A stretch of 64,000 nucleotides of DNA from Tichowtungia sp964398915 (lineage in GTDB: Bacteria > Verrucomicrobiota > Kiritimatiellia > Kiritimatiellales > Tichowtungiaceae), in contig CAYNOR010000002.1 of NCBI GenBank assembly GCA_964398915.1, forward strand, positions 62,001 through 126,000, read 5' to 3'. Under the pieces are notes generated by a model. The model saw only the letters and a list, made by a program, of their open reading frames with translations. It was not told the origin of the DNA and ran no database searches. The position numbers and the translations under genes were made by a program. Below are positions 36,492 to 45,313 of this stretch, one piece after another (the first letter of the stretch is position 1; every line of letters starts with the position of its first letter).

Positions 36492-36755
36492 CTAATTATT
36501 TTTTTCAGCAAGCCTACTGAAATAGCCTTTAAACTGGTTCATTTGCACATTGAACGATTGAAGCATGGTTTCGAATATACTAGCGACTTGAGCGTAATAT
36601 TTTAATTTTTCTTCATCTGATTTTCTTTGTGCTTCTAACTGTTGCCTAAGCAATTTTTTTTGAAATCCGTATGTAAGATGGGCTATGATCCATGATCCAA
36701 GTAACGAACCAAGGATAATGCCACCAACACCAGAGAAGAAAACTTCGTAAGACAT
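36492..36755 (-). CDS. Small single-pass membrane coiled-coil protein
   Basis: 87 residues. One N-terminal membrane helix (FFSGVGGIILGSLLGSWIIAHL) carries a Gly-rich face; a basic stretch and a coiled coil follow (QKKLLRQQLEAQRKSDEEKLKYYAQ). AAGG is 9 bases before the ATG. It could be a membrane-anchored partner of the downstream zinc-ribbon protein, 19 bases away. I do not recognise it. The 148 bases between this gene and purM hold only a perfect dispersed palindrome. Confidence 0.5.
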   Translation of the reverse strand: MSYEVFFSGVGGIILGSLLGSWIIAHLTYGFQKKLLRQQLEAQRKSDEEKLKYYAQVASIFETMLQSFNVQMNQFKGYFSRLAEKNN

Positions 36756-36883
36756 AAGCTGGAACCTTTCAGTTGTATGCTGCGCAATAATTATTTTTTA
36801 TCAGCTTAATGTGGAGATGATGATCCGTCAATGGAGAGGCTAGGCGCATTCAGGCGAAGTATCCGCTCCACATTGAAAACCAT

Positions 36884-36902
36884 TTTTCCAGTGCTTGGAA
36901 AA
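36884..36902. repeat. Dispersed palindrome, perfect copy after purM
   Basis: TTTTCCA-GTGCT-TGGAAAA, both 7-bp arms perfect. It starts one base beyond the purM stop codon. It lacks a T-run, so it is not an obvious terminator. Confidence 0.75.
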
Positions 36903-36903
36903 C

Positions 36904-37935
36904 TCAGTTGATCAAAACGGATTTGCCGGTTCCTTTTTCGACGCGGCCGATGATGATGGCTTTTTCGCCGGCGTTCCGGATGGCGGCCAGCGCGGTATTT
37001 GCGTCGTCCGGGCGGACGAAGAGCACAAAGCCGATGCCCATGTTGAAGACGCGGTACATTTCTTCGTGGTCGACGTTACCTTCTTTTTCGATGAAATCGT
37101 AGATGGCGGGCGTTTTCCATGTCGAGCGGTCGAAGACGGCATCGACGGTTTTCGGCAGTACGCGCGGAACATTGTCCACCAGTCCGCCTCCGGTGATGTG
37201 AGCCATGCCGCGCACGGTGGTTTTGTTCATGAGTGCAACGACCGGCTTCAAGTAGCTTTTATGGATGGCGAGCAGAACCTTTTCGAAGGTGACTTTGGTG
37301 CCGGGAACGAGGTCGCTCAGTTTTTTACCGGCTTTTTCAAAAATGACTTTACGGGCAAGTGAGTAGCCGTTGGTCTGGAGACCGGTGGAGGGCAGGCCGA
37401 TGATGACGTCGCCTTTGCGGATGGTTTTGCCGGTGATGAGTTTTTTCTTTTCAACCTGACCGACGATGGTGCCGACGAGGTCGTATTCGCCTTGCGGATA
37501 AAGTCCGGGCATTTCGGCAGTTTCGCCGCCGAGCAGCGCGCAACCGTTTTCGCGGCAGGCTTTGCAGAATCCGGCAATGACGTCTTCGAAAACTTTGCCG
37601 GAGAGGGCGGCGGTACCGAGGTAGTCGAGGAAGAAGAGCGGGGTGGCACCTTGGACGAGGATGTCGTTGACGCAGTGGTTGACCAGATCCTGTCCGACCG
37701 TGGTGTGTTTGCCGGCCATGTGGGCGACTTTGAGTTTGGTGCCGACGCCGTCAGCGCTGGCTACGAGCATAAATTCTTTACCGGGTGACTGGAAAAGACC
37801 CCCGAAGGAGCCGATTTCACTCATAACCCCTTTGGTATTGGTGGATTTGACGTTCTTTTTGATCCGCTGAAGGGAGTTCATCATGACGTCGATATCGACG
37901 CCAGCCTCTGCATACGCGCTTTTTTTATTTGCCAT
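36904..37935 (-). CDS. purM: Phosphoribosylformylglycinamidine cyclo-ligase (AIR synthetase)
   Basis: 343 residues. It makes aminoimidazole ribonucleotide from FGAM and ATP in purine synthesis. Motifs: YAEAGVDIDVMMNSLQRIKK at the start, SADGVGTKLKVA near 60, DLVNHCVNDILVQGATPLFFLDY near 84, LLGGETAEMPGLY near 130, GLPSTGLQTNGYSLAR near 180 and AHITGGGLVDNVPRVLP near 240. It stands alone, without other pur genes. ATG is preceded by GGAGAAACC. A dispersed palindrome lies just after its stop. Confidence 0.95.
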   Translation of the reverse strand: MANKKSAYAEAGVDIDVMMNSLQRIKKNVKSTNTKGVMSEIGSFGGLFQSPGKEFMLVASADGVGTKLKVAHMAGKHTTVGQDLVNHCVNDILVQGATPLFFLDYLGTAALSGKVFEDVIAGFCKACRENGCALLGGETAEMPGLYPQGEYDLVGTIVGQVEKKKLITGKTIRKGDVIIGLPSTGLQTNGYSLARKVIFEKAGKKLSDLVPGTKVTFEKVLLAIHKSYLKPVVALMNKTTVRGMAHITGGGLVDNVPRVLPKTVDAVFDRSTWKTPAIYDFIEKEGNVDHEEMYRVFNMGIGFVLFVRPDDANTALAAIRNAGEKAIIIGRVEKGTGKSVLIN

Positions 37936-38027
37936 GGGTTTCTCCGTTTAAAAGGACGCACAATGTAACATGGCGGGCGTTATGGACAATAGAAAAAGGG
38001 GCAAGTCAGTTGTTTTTTGAGCCCTTT

Positions 38028-39959
38028 ATGGCTACTATGCAAACTCCTGATATGAAATATCGCATGACATCATTTTTTCGAAGCCTGACGTTTGTGCTTC
38101 CGGCGGTGCTTACCATCGTGGTGAGTATTGTTCTTTTTACTATTGCAGGGGTGCTCATTGTTCAGGAAAAAAAAGCGGCCGAAAGTGATATCCAGCGCAA
38201 TATGGATCAAAAGCTTTCTCTTACTAAAATTGCGCTGAAAGAGCCGGTTGCCGAACGAAATGAAGAATCCATTGGGCATTTTCTTGAATATCTGCTCGAT
38301 GACCGCGACATTGTTTTTGCCGGACTGACGGCGGGTGATCCGGAAAAACCGGAGATTCAAATCGATAAAGTGCGCCATGGGTTCGGCTGGGTAGCCCACC
38401 GTGATGAAGTGGCTCAAAGCCGCTTTATTCAAGGGACAACACTGATTCCTTTTTCTGACGGACGCACCGCAGAAATCCGGCTGGTGGCTTCCAACCGGAA
38501 TGTTTGGGAGGCGCTGGGCCAGCAGGTCCTTATTATTATTGTGATCACCATGCTGGTGGTTATCAGTCTTTCAATCGCCACCTTTATGCTGACTCATCGG
38601 TTGATCTTTATGCCGGTGCAGGAGCTTTCTGTCGCAGCTGAAGAAATTGCTCTGGGAAAGCTGGAGAAAAAGGTGCCGGTAAGCCGGTTAAACGAAATCG
38701 GAGGGTTGGCCCAGCAGATGGATGCAATGCGCCAGTCCCTGAAAAAAGTGATCGGCGATCTTGACCGGTCCAAGTCGCGACTGGAACAACGCGTCGAAGA
38801 GCGTACGCGCGATCTGCTGGAAGCCAAGGAAGCCGCCGAAGTAGCAAATCGGGCAAAAAGCGAGTTTCTGGCTAATATGAGCCATGAATTGCGTACCCCG
38901 ATGAACGGTGTGATTGGAATGACGGATATTCTGCTGGAGACCGATCTCGCAGAGGATCAGAAGCGTGCCGCCGAGACTATTCAGTTTTCCGCCTATTCAT
39001 TGCTGACGATCCTGAATGACATACTTGATTTTTCAAAAATCGAAGCCGGCCGTCTGGAATTAGAAAAACGGCCGTTTTATCTACAGCGCGTTATTGAAAC
39101 CGTTAGGGAGATTTTTATGCCCGATGCGCTTTCAAAAGGGCTGAAACTGGAATTTCTTTATCCGGAGGATATATCGTCCTGTCTGATTGGTGACGAAGTC
39201 CGTATCCGGCAGGTGCTGACGAACCTGGTAGGCAACGCAATTAAGTTCACCAGTCAAGGCGGCGTTTTTGTCGATGTGAAGAAAATTGCCCAGTCAGCCA
39301 CAGCCGCCACCCTGCGTGTCAGCGTGCGCGATACGGGGGTCGGAATCACGCCGGAGCAGCAGAAAATTATTTTCGAAAAGTTCACTCAGGCCGATCTTTC
39401 GACTACGCGCAAATTCGGAGGGACAGGTCTCGGGCTTTCAATTTCCAAGCAGTTAATTGAAATGATGGGCGGGCGTATCGGGGTGCACAGCGAGCTGAAT
39501 ACCGGCTCGACTTTCTATTTTGTGGTGACCCTGCCGCTTTCAAATGAATGTGCGATGGATCGCGACCTTGTTATCCCGGTATCTCGGCAAATTAAGGCGC
39601 GTGTATTGCTGGCTGAGGATAATCAGGTTAATCAGCTCGTTGCCCGCAAAATTCTGGCCAGTCTTGGTGTTGAAGTGGAGGTTGTCGAGAATGGTCAGCT
39701 CGCACTTGAAAAAATCAGGACCGGTACCTTTGATGCAGTGTTTCTTGACTGTCAAATGCCGGTTATGGATGGATATACTGCTGCGCGGGAAATCCGTAAG
39801 CTTGGCGGTGCTGCCGTAAAATTGCCCCTTATTGCTATGACGGCCCATGCGATGACAGGAGATCGTGAAAAGTGTATCGACGCGGGCATGGATGAATATA
39901 TTGCCAAGCCGGTTAAAAAAGAATCGATTGCAGAGGTTCTTACCCGTGTTCTCGCCTGA
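38028..39959 (+). CDS. Hybrid histidine kinase
   Basis: 643 residues from the ATG at 38028 (an in-frame start further upstream lies in non-family sequence; ATG 38052 is possible). Order: membrane helix about 20-45, periplasmic sensor to about 165 with no known motif, second helix about 170-195, HAMP, coiled coil, HisKA with His286 in NMSHELRTPMNG, HATPase with NLVGNAIKFT and GTGLGLSISKQLIEMMGG, and a receiver domain with Asp574 in VFLDCQMPVMDGY and Lys in IAKPVKK. It senses an unknown envelope signal and phosphorylates itself and probably a separate phosphotransfer partner, not in the window. It is divergent from purM. Confidence 0.9.
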   Translation: MATMQTPDMKYRMTSFFRSLTFVLPAVLTIVVSIVLFTIAGVLIVQEKKAAESDIQRNMDQKLSLTKIALKEPVAERNEESIGHFLEYLLDDRDIVFAGLTAGDPEKPEIQIDKVRHGFGWVAHRDEVAQSRFIQGTTLIPFSDGRTAEIRLVASNRNVWEALGQQVLIIIVITMLVVISLSIATFMLTHRLIFMPVQELSVAAEEIALGKLEKKVPVSRLNEIGGLAQQMDAMRQSLKKVIGDLDRSKSRLEQRVEERTRDLLEAKEAAEVANRAKSEFLANMSHELRTPMNGVIGMTDILLETDLAEDQKRAAETIQFSAYSLLTILNDILDFSKIEAGRLELEKRPFYLQRVIETVREIFMPDALSKGLKLEFLYPEDISSCLIGDEVRIRQVLTNLVGNAIKFTSQGGVFVDVKKIAQSATAATLRVSVRDTGVGITPEQQKIIFEKFTQADLSTTRKFGGTGLGLSISKQLIEMMGGRIGVHSELNTGSTFYFVVTLPLSNECAMDRDLVIPVSRQIKARVLLAEDNQVNQLVARKILASLGVEVEVVENGQLALEKIRTGTFDAVFLDCQMPVMDGYTAAREIRKLGGAAVKLPLIAMTAHAMTGDREKCIDAGMDEYIAKPVKKESIAEVLTRVLA

Positions 39960-40076
39960 GTTTTTTTAACGGATGATTTTCAGAACGAATTTGCCAATGT
40001 TTGTAAAAATGCGCTTTTCAACAGGAGGTTCAGGACGTAGAACCATTTTTGCTTTTAAAACTGAAGGAGAACGCGA

Positions 40077-41990
40077 GTGACAGAAAATGGGAAATGGTCG
40101 TCCGTGCAGGCAACGGAACTTTACGGCGTCGACAGCTGGGGCGCGGGGTATTTCAGCATTTCAGAAAAAGGCGAGGTGGCTGTTCATCCAGACGGGCCTG
40201 GCGGAGCGTCAGTCAGTCTTATGGATGTGGCGTGCGGTATTCAGGAACGCGGCTTCGACCTGCCGGTGCTGGTTCGGTTGAGTGATATTCTTGACGCGCG
40301 CATCAAGCAGCTTCACGAATGTTTTTCGAAAGCAATTACTGAGTACAATTATCAGGGGTGTTATCGCGGTGTTTATCCGATCAAAGTCAATCAGCAGCAG
40401 CAGGTTGTCGAGGAGATCTGTGTCTTCGGCGCCCGGTATCATCATGGACTGGAGGCGGGAAGCAAAGCTGAGTTGATCGCGGCGATGTCTTTCCTGCAAG
40501 ATCCCGAAGCCTATTTGATTTGCAATGGGTATAAGGATGAAGAGTTCATTGACCTCGGACTGTATGCACTCAAGATGGGTATCCGTTGCGTGTTTGTGAT
40601 CGAAATGCCGTCCGAGCTGGAACTGATTCTCGAACGCTCCAAGGTGCTGGGTGTAAGGCCGATTCTCGGCATTCGCATGAAACTTTCCACACAGGCAAGC
40701 GGCCATTGGACCGAATCGGGCGGCGAACGCAGTGTTTTCGGTCTCAATACGGCGCAAGTGATTGATGTGGTTGACCGTCTTCGCAGGGAAAACATGCTCG
40801 ATTGCATGAAACTTCTGCATTTTCACCTCGGCTCGCAGATTCCGAATATCCGGGACATCCGTGAGTCGGTCAAAGAGGGCTGCCGCATTTATACCGGATT
40901 GGTGGGGGAAGGTGCCGCGATGGGGGTGCTTGATCTTGGCGGCGGCCTGGCAGTGGATTACGACGGTTCGCACACCAATTTCACCAGCAGTTGCAACTAC
41001 ACCACGGCTGAGTATTGTTCCGCACTGGTTGAAGAAGTGATGAGTATCCTCGATGAAGCCGGCGTGGCCCATCCGGATATCATCACCGAATCCGGCCGGG
41101 CAACGGTGGCCTATTATTCAATTCTGCTTTTCAATGTACTGGATGTCAGCCGGTTCGAAACCCATGCACTGCCTGAAAAGATGCCGGAAGATTCGCATGA
41201 ACTGCTTACCAATCTGATGGGCGCTTATCAGGCCCTCACTGCCAAAAATGTGCAGGAGTGCTATCACGATGCCGTTTATTACCGCGATGAGATTCACGAG
41301 CTTTTCAAGCGCGGCGGCATTACCTTGCGTGACCGTGCGCTGGCCGGGCAGATTTACTGGCATATTCTCACCCGCATTGCCGGGCTGATTCGCGGCATGC
41401 GTTATGTGCCTGATGAGTTCGAACATCTTACCAACGCACTCGCCGACGTCTATTACGGCAACTTTAGCCTTTTCCAGTCGTTGCCTGACTCGTGGGCGAT
41501 TGATCAGCTCTTCCCTATCATGCCGATTCACCGCCTGGATGAAAAACCGACACAGGAGGCGATTCTCGCCGATATTACCTGCGACTGTGACGGGAAAATT
41601 GATCGCTTTATTGATCTGCGTGACGTTAAACGCACACTGCCTTTGCATACCCTGAAAGACAACGAAGACTACATCCTTGGTGTATTTCTGGTCGGGGCCT
41701 ATCAGGAAACTCTGGGCGACCTGCATAATCTGCTCGGCGATACCAATGTGGTCAGTGTTCGTATTGATGCCGACGGACAGGTTCATTATGCCCGCGAAAT
41801 TGAAGGCGACTCGGTTGCCGACGTGCTTACGTACGTTGAGTATGAGCCGAAAGAAATGGTCCGGCGTGTGCGTGAAATGTCCGAACAGGCGGTTAAAGTC
41901 GGACGCATGACGGCTAAAGAGCGGCGGGCTGTTATGGATGCGTACGAAAATGGCCTGCGCGGCTACACCTACTTTGAGAGAGAAAATTAA
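40077..41990 (+). CDS. speA: Biosynthetic arginine decarboxylase
   Basis: 637 residues, the usual length for SpeA. It decarboxylates arginine to agmatine with pyridoxal phosphate. The PLP Lys is in RGVYPIKVNQQQQVVEEI near 105; further motifs are GLEAGSKAELIAAM, LLHFHLGSQIPNI near 245, LDLGGGLAVDYDGSHT near 285 and DITCDCDGKID near 500. The start is GTG 40077, with AAGGAGAA 6 bases upstream. It is followed after 66 bases by carboxyspermidine dehydrogenase, so both probably act in polyamine synthesis. The gap before the gene contains a degenerate TTGCCA-ATGTT-TGTAAA relative of the dispersed palindrome. Confidence 0.95.
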   Translation: MTENGKWSSVQATELYGVDSWGAGYFSISEKGEVAVHPDGPGGASVSLMDVACGIQERGFDLPVLVRLSDILDARIKQLHECFSKAITEYNYQGCYRGVYPIKVNQQQQVVEEICVFGARYHHGLEAGSKAELIAAMSFLQDPEAYLICNGYKDEEFIDLGLYALKMGIRCVFVIEMPSELELILERSKVLGVRPILGIRMKLSTQASGHWTESGGERSVFGLNTAQVIDVVDRLRRENMLDCMKLLHFHLGSQIPNIRDIRESVKEGCRIYTGLVGEGAAMGVLDLGGGLAVDYDGSHTNFTSSCNYTTAEYCSALVEEVMSILDEAGVAHPDIITESGRATVAYYSILLFNVLDVSRFETHALPEKMPEDSHELLTNLMGAYQALTAKNVQECYHDAVYYRDEIHELFKRGGITLRDRALAGQIYWHILTRIAGLIRGMRYVPDEFEHLTNALADVYYGNFSLFQSLPDSWAIDQLFPIMPIHRLDEKPTQEAILADITCDCDGKIDRFIDLRDVKRTLPLHTLKDNEDYILGVFLVGAYQETLGDLHNLLGDTNVVSVRIDADGQVHYAREIEGDSVADVLTYVEYEPKEMVRRVREMSEQAVKVGRMTAKERRAVMDAYENGLRGYTYFEREN

Positions 41991-42056
41991 GGTAGAGACG
42001 ATTCGCCGAACCGCTCGCAGACACTTGGCGAACGGATTCTACCCAAAGAGAAAAAT

Positions 42057-43301
42057 ATGGGAAAAGTACTGATCATCGGGGCAGGGGGCGTAAGCGGCGT
42101 TGTTGTGCATAAGTGTGCGCAACATCCGGAGGTGTTCAGTGAAATCGTACTGGCCAGCCGTACCAAATCCAAATGTGATCTCATTGCCGCGCAGTTGAAA
42201 CGTCCTGTTAAAACCGCACAGATTGATGCCGATAATGTGCCGGAACTCGTCATGCTGATTAAAAATGAAAAGCCAGACCTCATTCTCAACGTCGCTTTGC
42301 CGTACCAGGATTTGCATATCATGGATGCCTGCCTTGAAACCGGCGTCAATTATTTGGACACCGCTAATTATGAACCGCAAGACACCGCCAGGTTTGAATA
42401 CAAATGGCAGTGGGCCTATCAGGAACGATTCAAAAAGGCGGGTATCATGGCGCTGCTCGGCTCCGGGTTTGATCCCGGTGTTACCAGTGTCTTTTGCACC
42501 TATATTCAGAAACATTATCTCGATGAGATTCACACCATCGACATCATCGATGTTAATGCCGGTGATCATGGCTATCCGTTTGCCACTAATTTCAACCCGG
42601 AAATTAACATCCGCGAAGTAACCGCAAACGGACGTTACTGGGAAAACGGCCGGTGGAAGGAAACCGCGCCGCTGTCGGTCAAACAGTCGTTCAACGTTCC
42701 GGAAAAAATCGGCAACATCAATCTCTATCTGATGTATCACGAAGAACTGGAGTCGTTGGCAAAATATATTCCGCACCTGAAACGCGCCCGCTTTTGGATG
42801 AGCTTTGGTGACAGTTATCTCAAACATCTTGAAGTTCTTATCAATGTCGGCATGACCCGTATCGATGAAGTGGAATTCAACGGACATAAAATCATTCCGT
42901 TGCAGTTTCTGCGGACATTGCTACCGGATCCGGCCAGCCTTGGGTCGCGCACCAAAGGTAAAACGTGGATTGGCTGTCAGGTGACGGGCATCAAGGATGG
43001 TAAACCGAAAACTGTCGTCATCTACAACAGTTGCGACCACCAGAAATGCTATGCTGAAGTACAGTCACAGGCCATTTCATACACCACCGGTGTACCTGCC
43101 ATGATTGGCGCAAAGCTCATGATGAGCGGCATTTGGAAAGGGCATGGGGTTTTCAATATAGAACAACTGGATCCTGACCCCTTCATGGAGCACCTCAATA
43201 CCTGCGGCCTGCCCTGGAAAGTGGTTGAGCAGGAGATCGTTAATCTGGAATATGAATCTGCGTCATCAGTCGGTTGCGATGAAGACTCAGGAAGAGGCTG
43301 A
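42057..43301 (+). CDS. Carboxynorspermidine/carboxyspermidine dehydrogenase (saccharopine dehydrogenase family)
   Basis: 414 residues. It joins a diamine to aspartate semialdehyde to give carboxy(nor)spermidine, later decarboxylated by NspC. Rossmann motif LIIGAGGVSGVVVHKCA at the start, NVALPYQDLHIMDACLETGVNYLDTANYE near 80, GFDPGVTSVFCTYI near 138, and PAMIGAKLMMSGIWKGHGVFNIEQLDPDPFM near 345 fit the polyamine branch of the family, not lysine metabolism. The last 15 residues after NLEYE are Ser/Gly/acid-rich and look like an extension into the neighbouring transposase remnant. It follows speA; no nspC is in the window. Confidence 0.88.
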   Translation: MGKVLIIGAGGVSGVVVHKCAQHPEVFSEIVLASRTKSKCDLIAAQLKRPVKTAQIDADNVPELVMLIKNEKPDLILNVALPYQDLHIMDACLETGVNYLDTANYEPQDTARFEYKWQWAYQERFKKAGIMALLGSGFDPGVTSVFCTYIQKHYLDEIHTIDIIDVNAGDHGYPFATNFNPEINIREVTANGRYWENGRWKETAPLSVKQSFNVPEKIGNINLYLMYHEELESLAKYIPHLKRARFWMSFGDSYLKHLEVLINVGMTRIDEVEFNGHKIIPLQFLRTLLPDPASLGSRTKGKTWIGCQVTGIKDGKPKTVVIYNSCDHQKCYAEVQSQAISYTTGVPAMIGAKLMMSGIWKGHGVFNIEQLDPDPFMEHLNTCGLPWKVVEQEIVNLEYESASSVGCDEDSGRG

Positions 43302-43399
43302 GCAGGCGATATCCAGACGGCGAATCAAACCGCAGGATTGCCTAAATCATTTAAGACAGAAAAAGAATGCATATCTCAGCTTAAATCGGTTGTCAATGC

Positions 43400-43768
43400 A
43401 TGGAGCGCGATTCGGTTGTCGGGGAAATTCGACGGATGCATGATGAGCAGTCTGCTGAAGAGGTATTGATCAAAGCGGCCGGGTCAGCGGGGTTTAATTT
43501 GGCGGAGAAGGATTTGCTGAGAAAGAACGATGAACGCAAAGCAATGGTAGCCTGGTTATTGGCAAAGCGAACCGCAGTCAGGCAGGAATGGATTGCGGAG
43601 CGGCTGGGTAACGCCGGAATATCATGGGCGCGCGGGGACAATGTTGGTGCTGCGGCATCACTTCTCGCAACCGCTACGATAATTCCAAGCGCAGCCCTTA
43701 CAAAGAGGGCGAATCAACTGGGCAAAACAGAAGTTTCTACAGGACTCCGCTTTGCCCGAGGCAGATAA
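43400..43768 (+). pseudogene. Remnant of a REP-associated (RAYT-like) transposase C-terminus
   Basis: The frame carries SAEEVLIKAAGSAGFNLAEKDL and KAMVAWLLAKRTAVRQEWIAERLG, the helix-turn-helix end typical of Y1-type REP-associated transposases. The expected continuation (an MG-rich DNA-binding turn) appears in another frame from about 43624 (MGARG...), showing a frameshift. The catalytic HUH part is missing. No start or ribosome site is convincing. It sits between the end of the carboxyspermidine dehydrogenase gene and tRNA-Val. Confidence 0.5.
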
Positions 43769-43781
43769 GGAAAAATAAAAA

Positions 43782-43805
43782 ACTCCCAACCGCTTGGCTG
43801 GGAGT
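43782..43805 (-). terminator. Terminator of tRNA-Val
   Basis: A 7-bp stem (ACTCCCA, 43782-43788, with TGGGAGT, 43799-43805) with further internal pairing, followed on the minus strand by TTTTTTATTTTT. Confidence 0.85.
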
Positions 43806-43814
43806 GACTTAAGG

Positions 43815-43891
<77 letters not shown>

Positions 43892-43906
43892 GAAAAGTGA
43901 ACGGGA

Positions 43907-43935
43907 AAAGTATAGAACTCGCTGCGGTGTGTCAA
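43907..43935 (-). promoter_or_regulatory. Promoter of tRNA-Val
   Basis: On the minus strand TTGACA, 17 bases, TACTTT. The -35 is perfect, and the -10 lies 15 bases before the mature tRNA. This confirms sigma-70-like promoter usage in this organism. Confidence 0.8.
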
Positions 43936-43951
43936 CCTGCAGAAATGCTTT

Positions 43952-44635
43952 TTATTTAGATGCGCGCAAGGTTGAGAAAAAACGGTCTTCATAGCGTTCA
44001 AACAGGCCGTTCCGCTTTAGCAGATCGGCAAGGTCGGGTATTTTTGAGGCATTTCGCGCGGCCTCCAGAAACGCCTGCTCAATTTGATGGTAAAGCTGTG
44101 TCTTCCGGTCTCGCTGCTGTTGCCGGATATCTTGAATATTGCCGGACATGGAGTGTTGTACCAGTTCGACCATCAGTTTGAGCAGGCAGACTTCCCACGG
44201 ACGATCTACGCCGACCAGCACGGCACCCAATGGGTCATTGCGTCCGGCGGCTTCTTTTTTTACGCGTTCGACAACGGTTTCTAACGGATCGCTCAGAATA
44301 TAGTCGTTGACCTCTTGCTTTTGTACCTTGAAGCCATACTTTAAAATCTGCATTTCCTGTGCATTTTTGTGGAGCCATGATGCGTAGTTGCGAGCCTCAT
44401 AGCCAAAGCCTTCCAGCATCATTTCATCGATCGATTGTGGCGTAATAATTTCAGGCCGGAAGGCTTTCAGCTTTCCTTCACGCACGCGCACTTTGTTGAC
44501 AGAATCCATCAATTCCGTCACTAGCTGGTAATTAACCATCGTTGTGCCGAACGTTTCTAGACGTTTTTCGGGCACCGATATTACTTCGGTGTTATTTACT
44601 GCATACCAAAAATCAAACTGTGGATTATTTTCCAT
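43952..44635 (-). CDS. Conserved-looking cytoplasmic protein of unknown function
   Basis: 227 residues without signal peptide or membrane segments. It begins MENNPQFDFWYAVNNTEVI and is mainly helical (LVTELMDSVNKVRVREGKLKAF, TVVERVKKEAAGRNDPLGAVL, DRKTQLYHQIEQAFLEAARNA). The central RPEIITPQSIDEMMLEGFGYEARNY may be a conserved core. I do not recognise the family. It stands alone upstream of tRNA-Val, and the 206-base gap to crcB shows nothing recognisable (no fluoride-riboswitch core was found). Confidence 0.65.
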   Translation of the reverse strand: MENNPQFDFWYAVNNTEVISVPEKRLETFGTTMVNYQLVTELMDSVNKVRVREGKLKAFRPEIITPQSIDEMMLEGFGYEARNYASWLHKNAQEMQILKYGFKVQKQEVNDYILSDPLETVVERVKKEAAGRNDPLGAVLVGVDRPWEVCLLKLMVELVQHSMSGNIQDIRQQQRDRKTQLYHQIEQAFLEAARNASKIPDLADLLKRNGLFERYEDRFFSTLRASK

Positions 44636-44841
44636 ATGTCTTCAGTGTAGCAGATTTTTTCCTGTTTCGAACTAGATACTTAAAAATAAACCCTAAAAAG
44701 AAGTCTAAAGCGCGCATTCATGGAAGCATAGAATCAGTCGGTCAAGCCGGTCAGGGATGTCTGTCCCAAAGCCTTTGCCTGTCTGGGAAATGTTGTGCCG
44801 AGGCTTGAGTTTACATGTCTGCCCGCTAAACTCCGCCGGAT

Positions 44842-45225
44842 ATGAAAATTATACTCTGCATCGGAATCGGCGGGTTCTTTGGCGCGATTGCGCGCCACGG
44901 GATGACGGTCGGAATTCAGCATTGGGTAGGCGGGCGGGCGGGCGATTTTCCTGTCGGTACGCTGGCGGTCAATCTGCTGGGCTGTCTGGTGCTGGGTTTT
45001 GTTGGTCATCTGCTGAGCGAGCGCTTTGAGCTGGCGGCGGAAATCCGTTTTGCGCTGACGGTCGGGTTTGTCGGTGCGTTTACCACTTTTTCAACCTATG
45101 CTTATGAAACGCTGGCGATGGCCCGTGAGGGTGAGCAGTTTTTTGCCTGGCTTAATCTGCTGGCCAGTAACGCGCTGGGTATTCTGGCTGTATGGGGCGG
45201 GTACCGGCTTGGCGGGCTGGTTTAA
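44842..45225 (+). CDS. crcB: Fluoride channel CrcB/Fluc
   Basis: 127 residues with four membrane segments. It exports fluoride as an antiparallel dimer. Typical sequence: GIGGFFGAIARHG at the start, FPVGTLAVNLLGCLVLGFV around 38 with the central Asn, and TVGFVGAFTTFSTYAYETL near 75 including the conserved Thr-Phe-Ser-Thr. Upstream, no strong ribosome site is seen. Only 88 bases separate it from clpC. Confidence 0.93.
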   Translation: MKIILCIGIGGFFGAIARHGMTVGIQHWVGGRAGDFPVGTLAVNLLGCLVLGFVGHLLSERFELAAEIRFALTVGFVGAFTTFSTYAYETLAMAREGEQFFAWLNLLASNALGILAVWGGYRLGGLV

Positions 45226-45247
45226 CGTAATTCGCAACAGATTACGT
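45225..45247. repeat. Hairpin between crcB and clpC
   Basis: ACGTAAT (45225-45231) and ATTACGT (45241-45247) form a 7-bp stem with a 9-base loop starting at the crcB stop. There is no T-run. It may be an operator or a weak hairpin. Confidence 0.35.
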
Positions 45248-45313
45248 GTCACGCATAGCTTGAATTCAATCGGCATTCTGGAATAATCACCGGTCAGTTT
45301 TGAGAGGAGTTCC

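Noticed and set aside
36884..36902. Palindrome read as the purM terminator
   Set aside because: It lacks a T-run, and the same palindrome recurs inside genes, so a terminator does not explain it.
44636..44841. Fluoride riboswitch upstream of crcB
   Set aside because: The conserved core pairing and motifs of that riboswitch could not be found in the gap.
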